A stretch of 64,000 bases of DNA from Pyrrhosoma nymphula (GCA_963573305.1 OY754339.1:5193941-5257940), one strand, 5' to 3'. Shown: positions 48,213 to 59,893, counted from the stretch's first letter. Translations and numbers: made by a program. The notes: generated by a model not told the origin, from the sequence alone.

Positions 48213-49685
48213 TACCATAGTAATGCGGGAGCACCTTAGCCTCAGAATAGGATGTTCCAAGCCAATATTGGAAAGTAACACTGTGAGCTAGACTCCTGAG
48301 AATTGCATTAATTCTGAGATTAGTTTGAGTCTAGATAACAAAGGTTGGAGTTCTACTGTATTGTCAACGGAGGAAATTTATTTTAAGAACAACGACAAAA
48401 AATTGATAGAAAAAAGCGTGGTATGGATTTCAATCTGTTAGCAAACAATTTGCGGCAATAATGAAAAAAAGAAACATTTGAAAGAGAGGTTTCAAACTGA
48501 GTCGCCATTAGCGGTGAGTCACACATCAAAAGTAATACATTTCAGCTCCTTCTTGGGTTACATAAATATTAAATAATTTACTAATTTCTGTGGTGTTGTC
48601 AAAAGTACTTTTAATTCATTCAATCTACTGTTTCGTAGGAAAAACAGGTTCTGTCCTACACTCAAAAAAATTGAGCTCCAAAAAACAAAAATGGCAGACT
48701 CTCACGAATTGGCGTCCATGCAATATTTTTCAGGGGGCGCCAAGACATAGGCTGAAGGAGTGGGGGGTCCGAGGAGCCCTATTTCGGAAAGTGTAGTAAA
48801 TTTGAGGTCTCAGTAGTACATTTGTGGAATATCTTAGGTGAATGACAATTTTCTAAATGTTTCACTAAAATATTAATTTAATCCTGAAATAACAGTAAAT
48901 AAATTACGTTTTCCCTTCCTTTTTAAATTTTTCCCGGGATGGTAAGGGGGGCCGCGGCACCCCCCCCCCCCCCCCCGCCCCCCGACCCCGTGTACGGGCG
49001 CCCATGCTCTCACGTGACATCCAATTCTCTAGTCGATGAAAAAGAGAGATTATTACTTTTACACTACGGAGAACCACAGGTTACAAGGTTTCTCACGTCA
49101 AAAACAGCGGAAAACCTACTTTTCTTCAATTGCTTTCACACACCATTTACCCGAACATGGTCTATGCATTAAATCTAACTATGGCCTGAACTTCAGCGAC
49201 CTCGTAAGACTCGTGGTTTTAACAATTCGAGCCTGGAATGCATGGCAAGGGAACCCTAGAAAAACAATAACCCTGACGAACGGTTTAAAGGAGATTACAT
49301 GCCGTTTGCAAATGTACAGGGCAAATGAAAGTGGATCTAGAAGACGAAGCTCGGGAAACTCAAAATGCAGAAGATGAACGACATGGGAAGCGGGGAAGAA
49401 CAGCGAGAAGGGAGAAGAGGATGCTTTGCTCTTAACTCTCATTTCATCCCCCTCTCATTCCACATACAATTCGAAGGAGTGTTGTAACCTACATGTAATT
49501 CACCCAACATTCCACTACACTCCACTTTAATTCGCTCATAATCCATCATCTTTTCCACTTTATTTCACAATACTATCAACTGGACGCGAGGACTATTTTG
49601 GTGCTATTTGTAACTATCATAGAAGTGGAAATCCTTCAAACCATGGTGATTGTACCACAAAAATTCTCCCGCCTCGTAAGATGGG
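48213..49685. other. unassigned; C17 homopolymer at 48960
   Basis: AT-rich apart from a C17 run at 48960-48976 within a CCCCGCCCCCCGACCCC context. Frames of up to 113 codons are unrecognised. Confidence 0.4.
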
Positions 49686-49818
49686 CTGAAAGAAACCTTG
49701 AACGATGTATTTTTCACACAATTTATTAAAATACTAAACCCTACTGGTTTGGCTACCCCAACCACTTCTGCAGTACCCTCCCTCCCTCTTCGTGAATATA
49801 TATACACTTTTCCTATAG

Positions 49819-49848
49819 CTGAAGAAGGGCCTACATGCCCGAAACGTA
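49819..49848 (+). ncRNA. hammerhead-ribozyme-like motif 1
   Basis: CTGAAGA (fits the CUGANGA box), then one extra A, a GGGC-CTACAT-GCCC stem-loop (stem II), GAAAC, then GTA (fits the NUH cleavage triplet). Stem I pairing between the sequence upstream (CCTATAG) and downstream (CAGTAAG) is weak, and the extra A between box 1 and stem II is not canonical. Probably decayed or dependent on a dimeric form. Confidence 0.4.
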
Positions 49849-49941
49849 CAGTAAGTCTTCTCTCTTTTTACTTTTCTTTACCCACCCCCTGTCAAGTGTT
49901 TTTATTTTTATTGTTGTGGCCTATTGGCGAAATTTTCGTTT

Positions 49942-49942
<1 letters not shown>

Positions 49943-49998
<56 letters not shown>
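49943..49998. repeat. (GT)5-(TA)23 microsatellite
   Basis: GTGTGTGTGT passes directly into an uninterrupted TA tract of about 46 bp that ends at GGGCTC. It is likely to be length-polymorphic. Confidence 0.95.
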
Positions 49999-50000
<2 letters not shown>

Positions 50001-50260
50001 GCTCGCCACTGTGAGAATGTCAGAGTACCCTTTAGAATGACACGAGAGGGTCGAAACAGGTAGTAGGGTTTAGTATTTAATAAATTGTGTGAAAAATCCA
50101 TCGTTTAAGTTTTCTTTCAGTGTGTCACTTTTTCACGAAGCATCGCCTGACTCGATTCTGAAGAAGATGGGGGTCCAACGATTTGAGTCCCAATCGGTAT
50201 TTTGGCGAATCAAAGTATAGCGGGATGTATTGCGAGGTGGTTCCAGGAGGAAAATGACTC

Positions 50261-50800
50261 AAATGTCATTTCATTCCGATTCTGGCCATTCACAGAAAAA
50301 CCTGTCCACTATCTGATATGAACAGAAAAATGATACCTTTCCATACTACTTTTCTCACAAGACGAACTTGAAATTACATTATGTTAAATGGGAGATTGGG
50401 AGACACTCGGAGAAAAGTTGTATTTTTCCATATAATAGGAATGCCATTTTCATGCCATTCGAAAAAAAGTGTTTACGAAGGGAAACCTCCCAAGGAAACG
50501 AATAAAAATAAACTAAAGGAACCTCACCACCTTCTTCTTTTAATTATTAGCAAATTACTGTCGAAATTGAAGTCAAAATGCGATAATGCCATACAAATGG
50601 CGCTGCAGTCGGCTCCTATGGCTTATAAGAGTGCTTATTTAAAATATATTCGAGTAATAATCTGCATATTTTGTACCTTAACGTTGGGTTTCAATAGGTA
50701 ACGCAGGTCATGACAGAAAGCAGAAATTTTTAATCCAAATAAACAAAAATGTAGAATTTAGTATTTGTTTTGACTCGCACAGTCGCGGTGGAACCTCCTT
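50261..50800 (+). repeat. dispersed repeat family A, copy 3
   Basis: Full-length copy aligned with 29301-29836. It ends CAGTCGCGGTGGAACCTCCT. Immediately outside its start lies GAGGTGGTTCCAGGAGG (50233-50249), loosely complementary to that end, which hints at short imperfect terminal inverted repeats. The core ATGGCGCTGCAGTCGGCTCC is the best conserved block in all three copies. Confidence 0.8.
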
Positions 50801-53204
50801 CAAACAAACTTACTTCAGATCATCGATTACTTAATAACGGAAAAAGAGATTCTTTAACCCGGAGGCTGGCTTGACTGATAAGGTTGGAGCTCGCCAAGTA
50901 TCAAGTCCATGGTGAGTGGAATGCTGAGACGTAGTATTGACGGGTATTCAGATGGCTGTCTGATTAGAGCAGGGCTACATGTAGTAACTGACGGAATTGA
51001 TCGAATCTCTTTAAACTTAGAATTCCTGCTAAATATTATTTTTATATCATTTTAAATAACGTATATTGCTTATTATTATTTTATATTTATCAAATTATTT
51101 ATTTTTGCTATTCTTTCTTCATTGTATTCAGTTCGGTAAAGTTTGTTCTCCATTGTAACACCACAGAGTCTACATAATGTATGTATGGAATACATGTTCC
51201 ATAGGACAATTAACGTCCTAGAGCAATAAATTTATATTATTGTGTAGGTATTCCTGATATTTTAATCAATCAGTTTCAAAACTTTTTGTACGCACGCACT
51301 GCGGACTCGACAGCTAAGTGAACACGCGGCGTGTTCCCAGGCCCATCCCTATGTCCCCCAAAGACATTAAATGAGAGATCGATGCCTCATTCACTCCTCA
51401 TCCCCACAACCTGGAGACATTTGCTAATTTCCATCCATTTGGCCGCTCCCAGTCGACGCTGAAGAAAAAAACCAATCGGCCCGGTGACACCACAGCGAGA
51501 CGTACAAAAAAAATATATACACGGCCGTGCGCTGGTATGCGTGTATGCATCGGATGTATATGTACGTATGTACGCATTCCGATTCATTGGACTGTCTCCG
51601 AAACGCGTCCATACCCCTCCTCAGAATAAATCAAAGCCTAGAAAGAGCAGTCATAGGGTCGCGAGAAACAGGGCACAGAAAGGAGAAGAGAGGTATTCGG
51701 AACCGATAGGCGTCAGTTAGGAAAAAAGGAAGGCATTTAGGGAGGGGCGGGATGTTTGAGGGGGGGGGGAGGGAGGGGGTTAAAATTTTCCTCCCCATTG
51801 TCCGGCATGAGGCGTGGCAACAATGGGTTTCGATTTCCCGGGAAGTTTGGTGGGGAAACGAAAGGAGAGCGCACGGGAGAAGGGGGTGGGGGGGATACAA
51901 CAATGAAAAGAAGTTGGCGCCTGGACCATGAGAACGGATCTGCGAGAGGGATCTTCGGAATGGCAAAAGGGAAGGAAGGATGTATATGTGGAGCGGTCGG
52001 AGTATTTCAATGTCAACCTCACACCCTGTGACTCCGATACTCCCCATACCCCCTCGTCACTTCCGAACCCTTACATCCCCACCTCTTTCCTTACCCCTAA
52101 CCCTTAGATTCACCCCCCCCCCACCAGAGACCCTGCAGAGTGTGTGTAAGGGAACGACGTTTCGGGGTTTGGGTCAGGTCACGGGATCAAGTTGGCACAA
52201 ACCTCGCCAAGAAGTTGCGAGGCCGGCTACCTGATCTCTGTCCGGTCATACTCCACCTCCCTCCATTCTCTTCATACTCCCTCTTCATATCCGCGCCCAG
52301 TCCTCCACCATTCACCCTCCGAACCCGACTTTGATTATGCGATATTCATCTGTCTGAACCGCGCTGGCAAAAGGGCTTGCCATCGGGAGGGTTTGGGGGT
52401 TGTTTTTTTTGGAGGGAGGGAGAGGGTAAGGAAAGGAGTAGGAAGCAGTTGGGTGGGGATGGGGTACAGGGTACAACATGGGAGGAGGAGGAGGTAGGTC
52501 GTAATAACCGTGAGATTAATGGCAAACCCGAGTCACCCGGCCGCATGTCCCAATGCCGACATTCGAGCGAGAATGGTCGGTGATTTGTAATTATTGCACA
52601 TAAGTGCAGAGGATTATGCGGTTTTGATTACCGCGCTTGGGAATTTGGGTGTAAGTGTTGCGATAAAAGATGGAACATACATTTAGCGGGATTATATGTC
52701 TTTGCTTTACAGATCGACAGATAGACAGTAATTGCCCTTTTCGCTTGAGTGCCCTGTGGTGACTCGTTGGCATTTGAAGTGGTTAAAAAAACGAATTTTA
52801 GACAACCGATCAACTGTCGAAGATTACGAAGAAGCATAATATGTTAAGTGCGTCTCTTTAATCCACCATTTTAGGCCCACTCCTCACCGCAAATTATAGA
52901 GATTCCAGTTGATAACTGATGGGCAATTGTAGTCAAGGAATTGGTCCCTTAGCTACAAGACCTAAATCTCATACCCTACTTCGGTGTATAAAGAAAAACT
53001 TTACTTTAATAAATCATAAGCATATTCGCTTAAGAATCCACAACAGAGCTTTGAGCTTCTCTCTCTCTCTTTATATGAATACTTCAACTGCTACGAGAAC
53101 CTTGAGCTTCTATAGAGTAAATTTCATAGAAATAGATTAGGAATGATATCGCAATTTATTAAAAGGTAATGAATTTCTCCACAATTAGAACATTTGGAGG
53201 ATAC
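50801..53204. other. unassigned; GC-rich island 51.3-52.6 kb
   Basis: The island has G runs (51760-51769, near 51887) and a C run near 52109. Many frames overlap on both strands (largest 138 codons minus at 51631-52047) with no recognisable domain. Possibly a regulatory CpG-rich island. The rest is AT-rich. Confidence 0.3.
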
Positions 53205-53760
53205 TTAAAGTTAGGACTGCATAAAACAAAACTCATGGAACAAATCACGTACCTGAAGAGTACTTTGAATGAGAATGGAACTAGTGATAGAGACATGAGG
53301 CAGAGATTAAAGATGCATGCAGAAAGAGAAGGGGATTGAGGAAGGTAATTCTGAGCAGAGGTTCGAAGAAAATGTTTACTAAGTCTACACCATGGAGCGA
53401 AGCGTTATAAGTTCAGAAAACTGGCCATATAGGTTAGAACATGAGCGTAAACTGGATGAATGTGGGGTGGGGGGATAGGAATGAAGAGGGTAGGCTGCGT
53501 AGTATGGAGAACACAAGTGATAGATACGTGCCAGAATAAGGAGGAGGAAAGGAGATTGGCGGTAGAGTTACGGAGGAGAACGCAAAGTGTATTGAGCAAG
53601 TTTTGATAGGGTTGTTCGAATGTTGAAGGGTATGTTGGAGGGGAGTACGCGCGAAAGATAAAGAAAGAGAATACGAATTTGGGACGACATGCGTGGAGGT
53701 AGAAGATAAAAAGAGCCTACAAGATACTAATGCAAGGCAAAAGGATAGCTTTGTCAGGAA
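53205..53760 (+). pseudogene. LINE ORF2 C-terminal region, decayed
   Basis: Scattered plus-strand frames give ITYLKSTLNENGTSDRDM, RQRLKMHAERE, then KVILSRGSKKMFTKS with PWSEAL. Much later comes RKRIRIWDDMRGGR (near 53665-53710). The order matches insect LINE ORF2 after the palm domain (TYLGS.I..DG..D.EI..RI..A, LL.S..SKK....K...WSVAL, GRIRIWDDIRGGR.Y.ELK). Many stops and frameshifts, so a long-dead copy. The minus-strand frame of 121 codons over this region is its shadow. Confidence 0.7.
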
Positions 53761-55574
53761 ATTATAGACATTTCCCCTAATTAGATAACTTGAAATCATG
53801 CAAATTTAGGAAATCACAAAGTACCTTTCAGTACTATACCAAGTGACGATGAATCTAGAGCGAGTGAATAATAAAATTTGAAACCACACCAATCATTTGT
53901 AGCATTAGCCTTTAAATTTCATAGTAAAGGTTGGCATGAAAAGTTCTCCATTTCCATAATGGGAGAGCATTTGATTGCATCGCTAATCGTTACCTTTTTA
54001 CAAATCAATTTTTACTTTCAAAATACGCTTGATATTTCACATACAACAATGAGCACGTAAACTTTCTCACATCATAGCTTCCCACAAATTCATCTCATAA
54101 ATACTTAACGGAGAAAATGTTATGAAAAGTCACAAAATATGCTGATGACTGCCCCGATTTAAGATAAATTATTGCGGTGACGACCCCTCACGGGGTGTTA
54201 AGGAATATATTTATGCCCGCTGTTAGTTTGAAAATCTCATCCATCAATCGTCGAATAAACTAAATTTTCAGGCGCACCTAGGCCAATTTCAGGGACTTAT
54301 TGAGGGGCAACGGAGGCATTAAAACCAGCTTGCCACATAACCCTTTTCCTCCCTACGTCCCCAAAACAGACCCTGAATCCCACATATCATGCACACAGGC
54401 CACAAAACTTCAAACCCATTCGAGGGAGAGTGAGTGATGCGCATGAGTTCCGATTTAATAACCGCATTTGCAGCGCCGAGGTCATTGTGATTTTCGCACC
54501 AACCCTCCCATTTGGGAAGGCCACTCCAGAGAGAGTGAATAAATCGATCCATATTTATTAAAAAGGGCAGAGGTGGAGGAAAGGGTCGCGCGATTAGGAG
54601 GGGAGCCCTGGATCCCCCGTCCCCTCTTCTAATCCTCCCCCCACCCCCCTATAGCCTTGCCGCTAGTTCCCTTCCCGCATTGGGGCAGGCCAACTGACAC
54701 CCTGAGGACATCTCCACGAATCCAAAGCCCGCATCGCACGGGACAGTTTTATTCCATGCCTTATTCTTTGCTTGAATCCCCAGAATTTTGGCAACTTGGT
54801 CCGTGCTTTGTACCACTCTTAGTGTGAACTGTTAGCGAAAATTTCAATTTTTGTTCTGCCTCCCCATTCCTTTTTCTAATTCCCTCCTCTTCTTTCAGGC
54901 ATGGTGTCCGGAAACCCCTAGGCACACACCCCAACGGCAGCTCGCCGGGTAGTATCACAGCCAACACAACGAGTTGCCAACAACGACATTTGCAGTAATA
55001 ATGTTTTGCGAATCCCCAATATTCTTAGCAAGTTCCATCCCGGTGAGTCGACCCTTAAGTAGAGTTGAACTGTGAAATAAAATGACTTTCTTAAAGAGAA
55101 AACATTACTCGGTATTAAGTTTTCGAGTGTAAGCCAAACATTATGGATACCAACACAAATACAGCGAAGGAAAAATACGCGATATGCTTGGATGTTCAAT
55201 AGTTGGTTTGCTATGAAATGAACTCCTCTCGCGAAAAAGACATTAACAAGAATATAACGCTTCGCCTTCAAAAAATGTTGGCTTATCAGATTATCTACTA
55301 CTATCTTTAAATCCGAATAAACTCCTTTTCTAGCCCATAGATCATTCTTATGGTTAGGTCACCATGAACATTTTACTTTTAATTTTTCAGAATATAATTT
55401 CATTTCCCTATTGTATGTACCACTTCCCAACATTTTGCGCCAAAAGACCTTGCGGACTGGAATACAATGGATGTGCGCAAAAGTCATAAAATTAAATTAC
55501 ATGCAGATCAACTCGGCCTCTCTGTGGTGTCAGTATCTAGTAGAGTCAAAGGTATAACCATGGGTATAACCTTT
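53761..55574. other. unassigned
   Basis: AT-rich, with moderate GC at 54.3-54.9 kb. Nothing recognised. Confidence 0.4.
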
Positions 55575-55650
55575 AACTACGTGATACACTTCCAAGCCAC
55601 CTCAATGGTGTGAGGCAGGCGGAGATTCCACACCTGGCATACACCAACCA
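55575..55650 (+). repeat. dispersed repeat family E, copy 4
   Basis: CTACGTGATACACTTCCAAG, CCACCTCAATGGTGTGAGGC and then GATTCCACACCTGGCATACA follow the motif order of copy 1 closely. Confidence 0.65.
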
Positions 55651-56623
55651 CGAATCATATAATTACTTCCTATTTTTACTAAATATATTGTTAAGTAACG
55701 TATGTTAAATATATTCCATCGAGTGGAAGGAGATTTCACGTACAATACGGCTTCTAACTCCCATTCTACTATGCGCAACTGCACTCATGCATTACGAGGA
55801 TCATTAGTAAAGGTTCGGTAGTGGTGACATGCAAAATGCGCAAACTTGCAGCAAAATTATACACACATATTACTAATAATAAAATTAGCAATTCATGAAT
55901 AAAATAAAAACTATAATAAAAAATCATTAAAAAACAATCTACCGATCGTTATGATTAGTATCAATGGAGACTAAAGAAGTCTCCAACCTTAACGGCCCCT
56001 AATTGTGCGTGGAAAAAATGAAACTCCGTCCTGCAATCTCTTAAGAACTGCGTCAGACATAACTCCCCCATCCTGATCCTCTTGCGCCCAGAAATATACG
56101 TATTTCAACTATTACAGACAAGGGCTACTCCAAGTAGACGCTATGCGACGGCTTTCCGATTCCCCCTCTCGACGCCAGAGCCAACTGCTTTAAGTTGGCC
56201 ACCTTAGTAACTACGTGTTTGCCACGCTACGAGCGTCCCCACAGCAAATTTGGCACACGCGCGCACGAACGCCAATCGACGCGGAGGTGGTGGAAACGGG
56301 TGGTGGTGACGCCCGGTTGAGACAACTATCATTCCCACCACCATGTTACATTCCTACACGCATTCACACCACACTCAGTGCTATCAATCAGGGATTTCAG
56401 CGAAAAAGTGAAGATCAAAAAGATAATTTCAAACGAAATTAGAATTCCCGCATCTCTGTGACGTTTTGAAACGTTCTAAAATGGTTGTTAATGCATATGA
56501 CACTCCTATTTGCTTATTCATTTAAATAAGATTGAACCATTCTCCATTTTGAATACCATATTCGATTATCGTGCTTCAGCTTTTCCGGTTTCCGCTCGCG
56601 ACACTAGCGCTGACCACTATCAA
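55651..56623. other. unassigned
   Basis: Mixed composition, short frames, nothing recognised. Confidence 0.4.
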
Positions 56624-57743
56624 GGGGTCCGATTCTGATGTTCCACTAGTGGAAGACTGATGGAAAGTTCCACCATTCGTTCATTGAACACCTCTTGTTC
56701 CGTTCAATGAACGGCTCAATGACCCCCTCTGGAGAGCCGTTGGCTCAGTTTTGTGAGTCGCTTTCCCATGCATCGCTACGTGTTCGTCTTTGTTTTTTTG
56801 AGGTATTGGCGCCAAAAATGGAAGAAGAGATTGGTGAGTCTTAAGGTTTAGTTAATATTATTTAGATTTTTCAACGTTTGGAACGGAGATAGGCATCTGA
56901 GAACTCCGCAATACTCTTTTAAATTAGTTTTCAGAAGGATTAATATTTGTTTTCATAATTTCATTAGATAATTGATGTTCATTCTTGTTATTTCTAACAT
57001 CATCGGGCATTCTGAATTCAATGGTGTTGTATCAATCGGTCGTAGCGTGTGTTGTTAATAAACCAAATGTTCCGATGAGGCGAAAGGATCTGCACTATCC
57101 CTCATGAGCCTCAAGTTGTTCCTCCTAATTATTCTCTCCCGGAGTCTCTCTTCCTCTCTCTCCCTTCTACGCCTCCGCAAGATTCCAATCTCCACTTCCC
57201 AGTCCATCTAAATGTATAAGAGGGACACCAAATGAAATTAATCCGTATCAACATTTTGCCCTTTCATTTCAAGCGAAGAATCTTAATAGCGTGTGCCAAA
57301 ACAGCATAAAAAAACCAAACATGACAAAGCATCACCACTTAACAATCATGGTTTAGAGGAAAAGGCTTTTCGTGAATACGTTAAATATGTGGTAAACAAA
57401 GTATAAAGACAAGTAAAAATACTATCAAGGGAAATTGCAAATTCTTGCTAATGTGTGTAATTCAGAACGTCACAAACTTATGCCGATGTCCAACTTACCT
57501 CGAAAACGCGAAGAAAACAATGTTTACTTTCCGAACGCTTACTTCCGTCGGAGGGTTTCCACCACGACACTAGCGTTGTTCCACCAAGTGCATGACGGGT
57601 GGAAGGGAAGCTTGACTTTCCACCAGTCATTGAACGACGAACGATGTAGTGAACGATTCTCTGGTGGAAGGTGGAAAGTGTGACGTAGTCATGACGTTTT
57701 GTTGGAACAATTGAACATCGGGAAAGCATCAGAATCAGGCCCC
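56624..57743. mobile_element. 1.1-kb terminal-inverted-repeat DNA element, internally deleted?
   Basis: The left end GGGGTCCGATTCTGATGTTC and the complement of the right end, GGGGCCTGATTCTGATGCTT, form a terminal inverted repeat. Subterminal regions also correspond: both have TTCCACC, CGTTCA(T/A)TGAAC-type blocks and GTGGAAA. Just inside the left side an exon-like start AAAATGGAAGAAGAGATTG precedes GTGAGT (56817-56841). Inside the right side, on the minus strand, TTTTCGAG precedes GTAAGT (57493-57505). The two would face each other, as the two genes of some bipartite DNA transposons do, with the middle lost. No target-site duplication was recognised and the superfamily is undetermined. Confidence 0.5.
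56678..56713. repeat. 12-bp stem hairpin inside the element
   Basis: CGTTCATTGAAC (56678-56689) and GTTCAATGAACG (56702-56713) are perfect inverted copies. A 14-bp palindrome TTCCACTAGTGGAA lies just before, at about 56641-56654. Subterminal repeats of this kind often bind transposase. Confidence 0.6.
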
Positions 57744-57967
57744 AGGGGGCAGCGTTACGTCTTCTGCCGACGTTAGTTCACGCGGCGCCTGCAAAAGTAC
57801 CCATGACGCTTGGTATCTACTACGCAAGTTATTTGTGAGAATGATGTGGTTGAAGCGATTTTTTGTCGGCGTATGGATTTGCGTGAATCATTTCATTTGT
57901 GCTCTTATTAACGATATTTTTATATAAAAGTACTTTTGCTTTTTTTATATAAACATTTTGCTTTTTA

Positions 57968-59061
57968 CCGATTTGGTTTCTTTGGCAATTCAATACTATT
58001 TTAACACGTAGCTTTTCGGCACATGAGATACATTTCGTAATAATTCGATTACATTTGTAAAGAGTTTCTTCTAAACGCGAAAAAATACATTTAATGTCGT
58101 TATAATGGTTGCTATCAAATATGAATGTCACGCCGAATCAAAGATTTGAAAAAACATATTTCAATATAATTTTCGCCTAAATTTCGAATTCATTCATTCA
58201 AGTATTCTACCAGCTGATTGGTAGGTTCTTGGACAGTCCCCATTTTGTATCCCAACCTAATAGAAACTGTCTCGCTTTCCCTCCTAAGGATGGCCCGTTA
58301 TTACGAATACCATGCAGAAAATTATCAGTAGCTTCACTCATAATATGATTTTACCAAGGTAAAAATATAAAATACAATTTTTGTATCTTTTCCATTACTG
58401 CTTGCGTGGTGAGTTCCACCGTAAAAAAACAGATTAAGAAGGTTCGGTGGTTTCACTCAACTTATAATAATTCAATAAAACTTCCTGAAAGCATTAATAA
58501 TGCTGTACTAAAGCTACCTGCAAATTTTCATAATCATTTGTCGAAGGTTTATTAAGATATTTGATCGAAAATTGGTCATGTAATTACACGGGTTCTTATG
58601 CATTTTCTTCTGCATCCTGCAAGTTATGCATCCACGTACTATTACCTTACTCGTGGTACCAATTTCACATCGTCTGCAACGCGCGCGAGGGATATCTTCA
58701 AGCGCTAGGAGTAAAAATCTGTTTTACATTTTTCCATCGATGATTTAAATTATTATCATTGAATAATTAGAAAAGGTTCCTTCCGATGAATAAAGAATTG
58801 CGTTCCCATAACAACCCGTGTATTTTCATGCCCACTTCTCGTTCAAATATCACAAGAAATCAGCGGCGAATAATTCGGAAATACATCAGGTAGCTTTAGA
58901 ACAACATAAATACTGTTTTCCAGAGAATTTCATCGAATTCTCTTAAGTTGAGCGAAACCTCGGAACCTCCTTCAATGAAATATGGTCCTATTATTTTTCG
59001 ACTTATAAGATTAATTATTAAAATGTTCACTCAATGACCCACGATTACCGCTCCAGCCGTC
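57968..59061 (-). repeat. dispersed repeat R1, copy b, with extra internal segment
   Basis: The complements of 57968-58191 and 58977-59061 align with 601-829 and 392-480. The 785 bp between the blocks replace only 120 bp in copy a. The junction-side sequence 58187-58229 recurs perfectly (43 bp, inverted) at 62426-62468. This suggests that the extra segment is an inserted element whose end lies there. A 100-codon minus frame (57829-58131) overlaps; it has several Cys residues but no recognised fold. Confidence 0.65.
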
Positions 59062-59249
59062 ATAAGGTGATTGCTTGGAATAGCCTTCGTCTTGGACAGT
59101 TGAAACACGTTCACTTGTAGGCGCAAGAGAGCGTCAGTCCCAACACAAAAGTATCGTCAAACGGGTCTGTCGTGCACCTTCTGATTGTAAGTGGAATGCA
59201 ATTTGTACCGAGCTGCCATACGAACGGGTTGCAATTAAGGAACCCCGAA

Positions 59250-59275
59250 TTAAGGAATTAAGGAATTAAGTTGGA
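59250..59275 (+). repeat. short tandem repeat GAATTAAG
   Basis: Three consecutive GAATTAAG units, the first just after AATTAAGGAACCCC. Recent slippage is likely. Confidence 0.7.
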
Positions 59276-59358
59276 AAAGAATGTCGTTTGTAACGCCAGC
59301 CTGATTGGAGCGCTTATAACGGCATATGGTTCAACTCTTAGAGTATATAGTTCAACAG

Positions 59359-59420
59359 AGGTGGCGTGACGAATTTCAGGTGAAGCCACGGTGAAAGTTG
59401 TCCGCCATATTGAGTGACCG
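59359..59420 (-). promoter_or_regulatory. YY1-like plus CTCF-like motif block, left copy
   Basis: Complement of 59400-59420 contains CACTCAATATGGCGGAC, identical over 21 bp to 61368-61388. It is followed, 33 bp away, by CGCCACCTCTG (59357-59367 region), complement of the AGGTGGCG CTCF-type core. Motif reading only; no evidence of function. Confidence 0.35.
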
Positions 59421-59812
59421 TAAGAACACTGATTTCCGTAAGAGATCGTGAGACGGGAAGACTATTCTGAAGACGAGTTCTCTACTCTTAGGGGTTCCAT
59501 TGTCCTTTCCTTCTGTTGTTTTATATTTAGCAATAAAATTATCCCTCCCTCAAATACTGGCAGGTATAATTATTAACTCAAATGACAGTTGTGAATGATG
59601 CCAGCAGCAGGCATACAAGAACTACGGTTATTGTTTGGGGAATGAACTCGATACTAATTATTTGTTTTTCATCAGCATTGTCAATGAAACATTAGGGTCT
59701 AATGTTTTCACAAATTAGCTACTCCTGTAAATCACTGAGAACTCAGAAATGAGACACATTCGAGACTATTCAAGCCACCAACAATTTTGCTCTTAATTGT
59801 GAGGTCTTAAAG

Positions 59813-59893
59813 GGGTCTTTAATGGTGAATAATTTTGAACTGGTGAACTAGTCTTTAATGGTGAACTAGTCTTTAATGGTGAATAATTTTGAA
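59813..59893 (+). repeat. 22-bp tandem repeat
   Basis: GTCTTTAATGGTGAACTA and its variant GTCTTTAATGGTGAATAATT recur at about 22-bp spacing, with GAATAATTTTGAA on both sides. A small, recent minisatellite. Confidence 0.8.

Larger units (their letters stand above)
49686..50120. mobile_element. inverted-repeat element with hammerhead-like motifs (Penelope-type remnant)
   Basis: Arms 49686-49745 (CTGAAAGAAACCTTGAACGA at the outer end) and 50061-50120 (ends AAGTTTTCTTTCAG) are inverted copies matching at roughly 56 of 60 positions. Inside are two hammerhead-like cores. Motif 1 (49819-49848) is CTGAAGA, a GGGC/GCCC stem, GAAAC and GTA. Motif 2 (50039-50057) is a GACAC/GGGTC stem with a GAGA loop followed by GAAAC. 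A (GT)n-(TA)n tract lies at 49943-49998. Penelope-like retroelements are known to carry hammerhead ribozymes in their terminal repeats, so a decayed, inverted arrangement of such termini is the best explanation. No reverse-transcriptase sequence is present. Confidence 0.55.

Noticed and set aside
49698..50063. 121-codon open frame
   Set aside because: A large part translates the (TA)n microsatellite, and the frame lies wholly within the inverted-repeat element.
57829..58131. 100-codon minus frame with several Cys residues as a zinc-finger protein
   Set aside because: Cys spacing does not fit a known finger, and most of the DNA belongs to dispersed repeat R1, which is not open in copy a.
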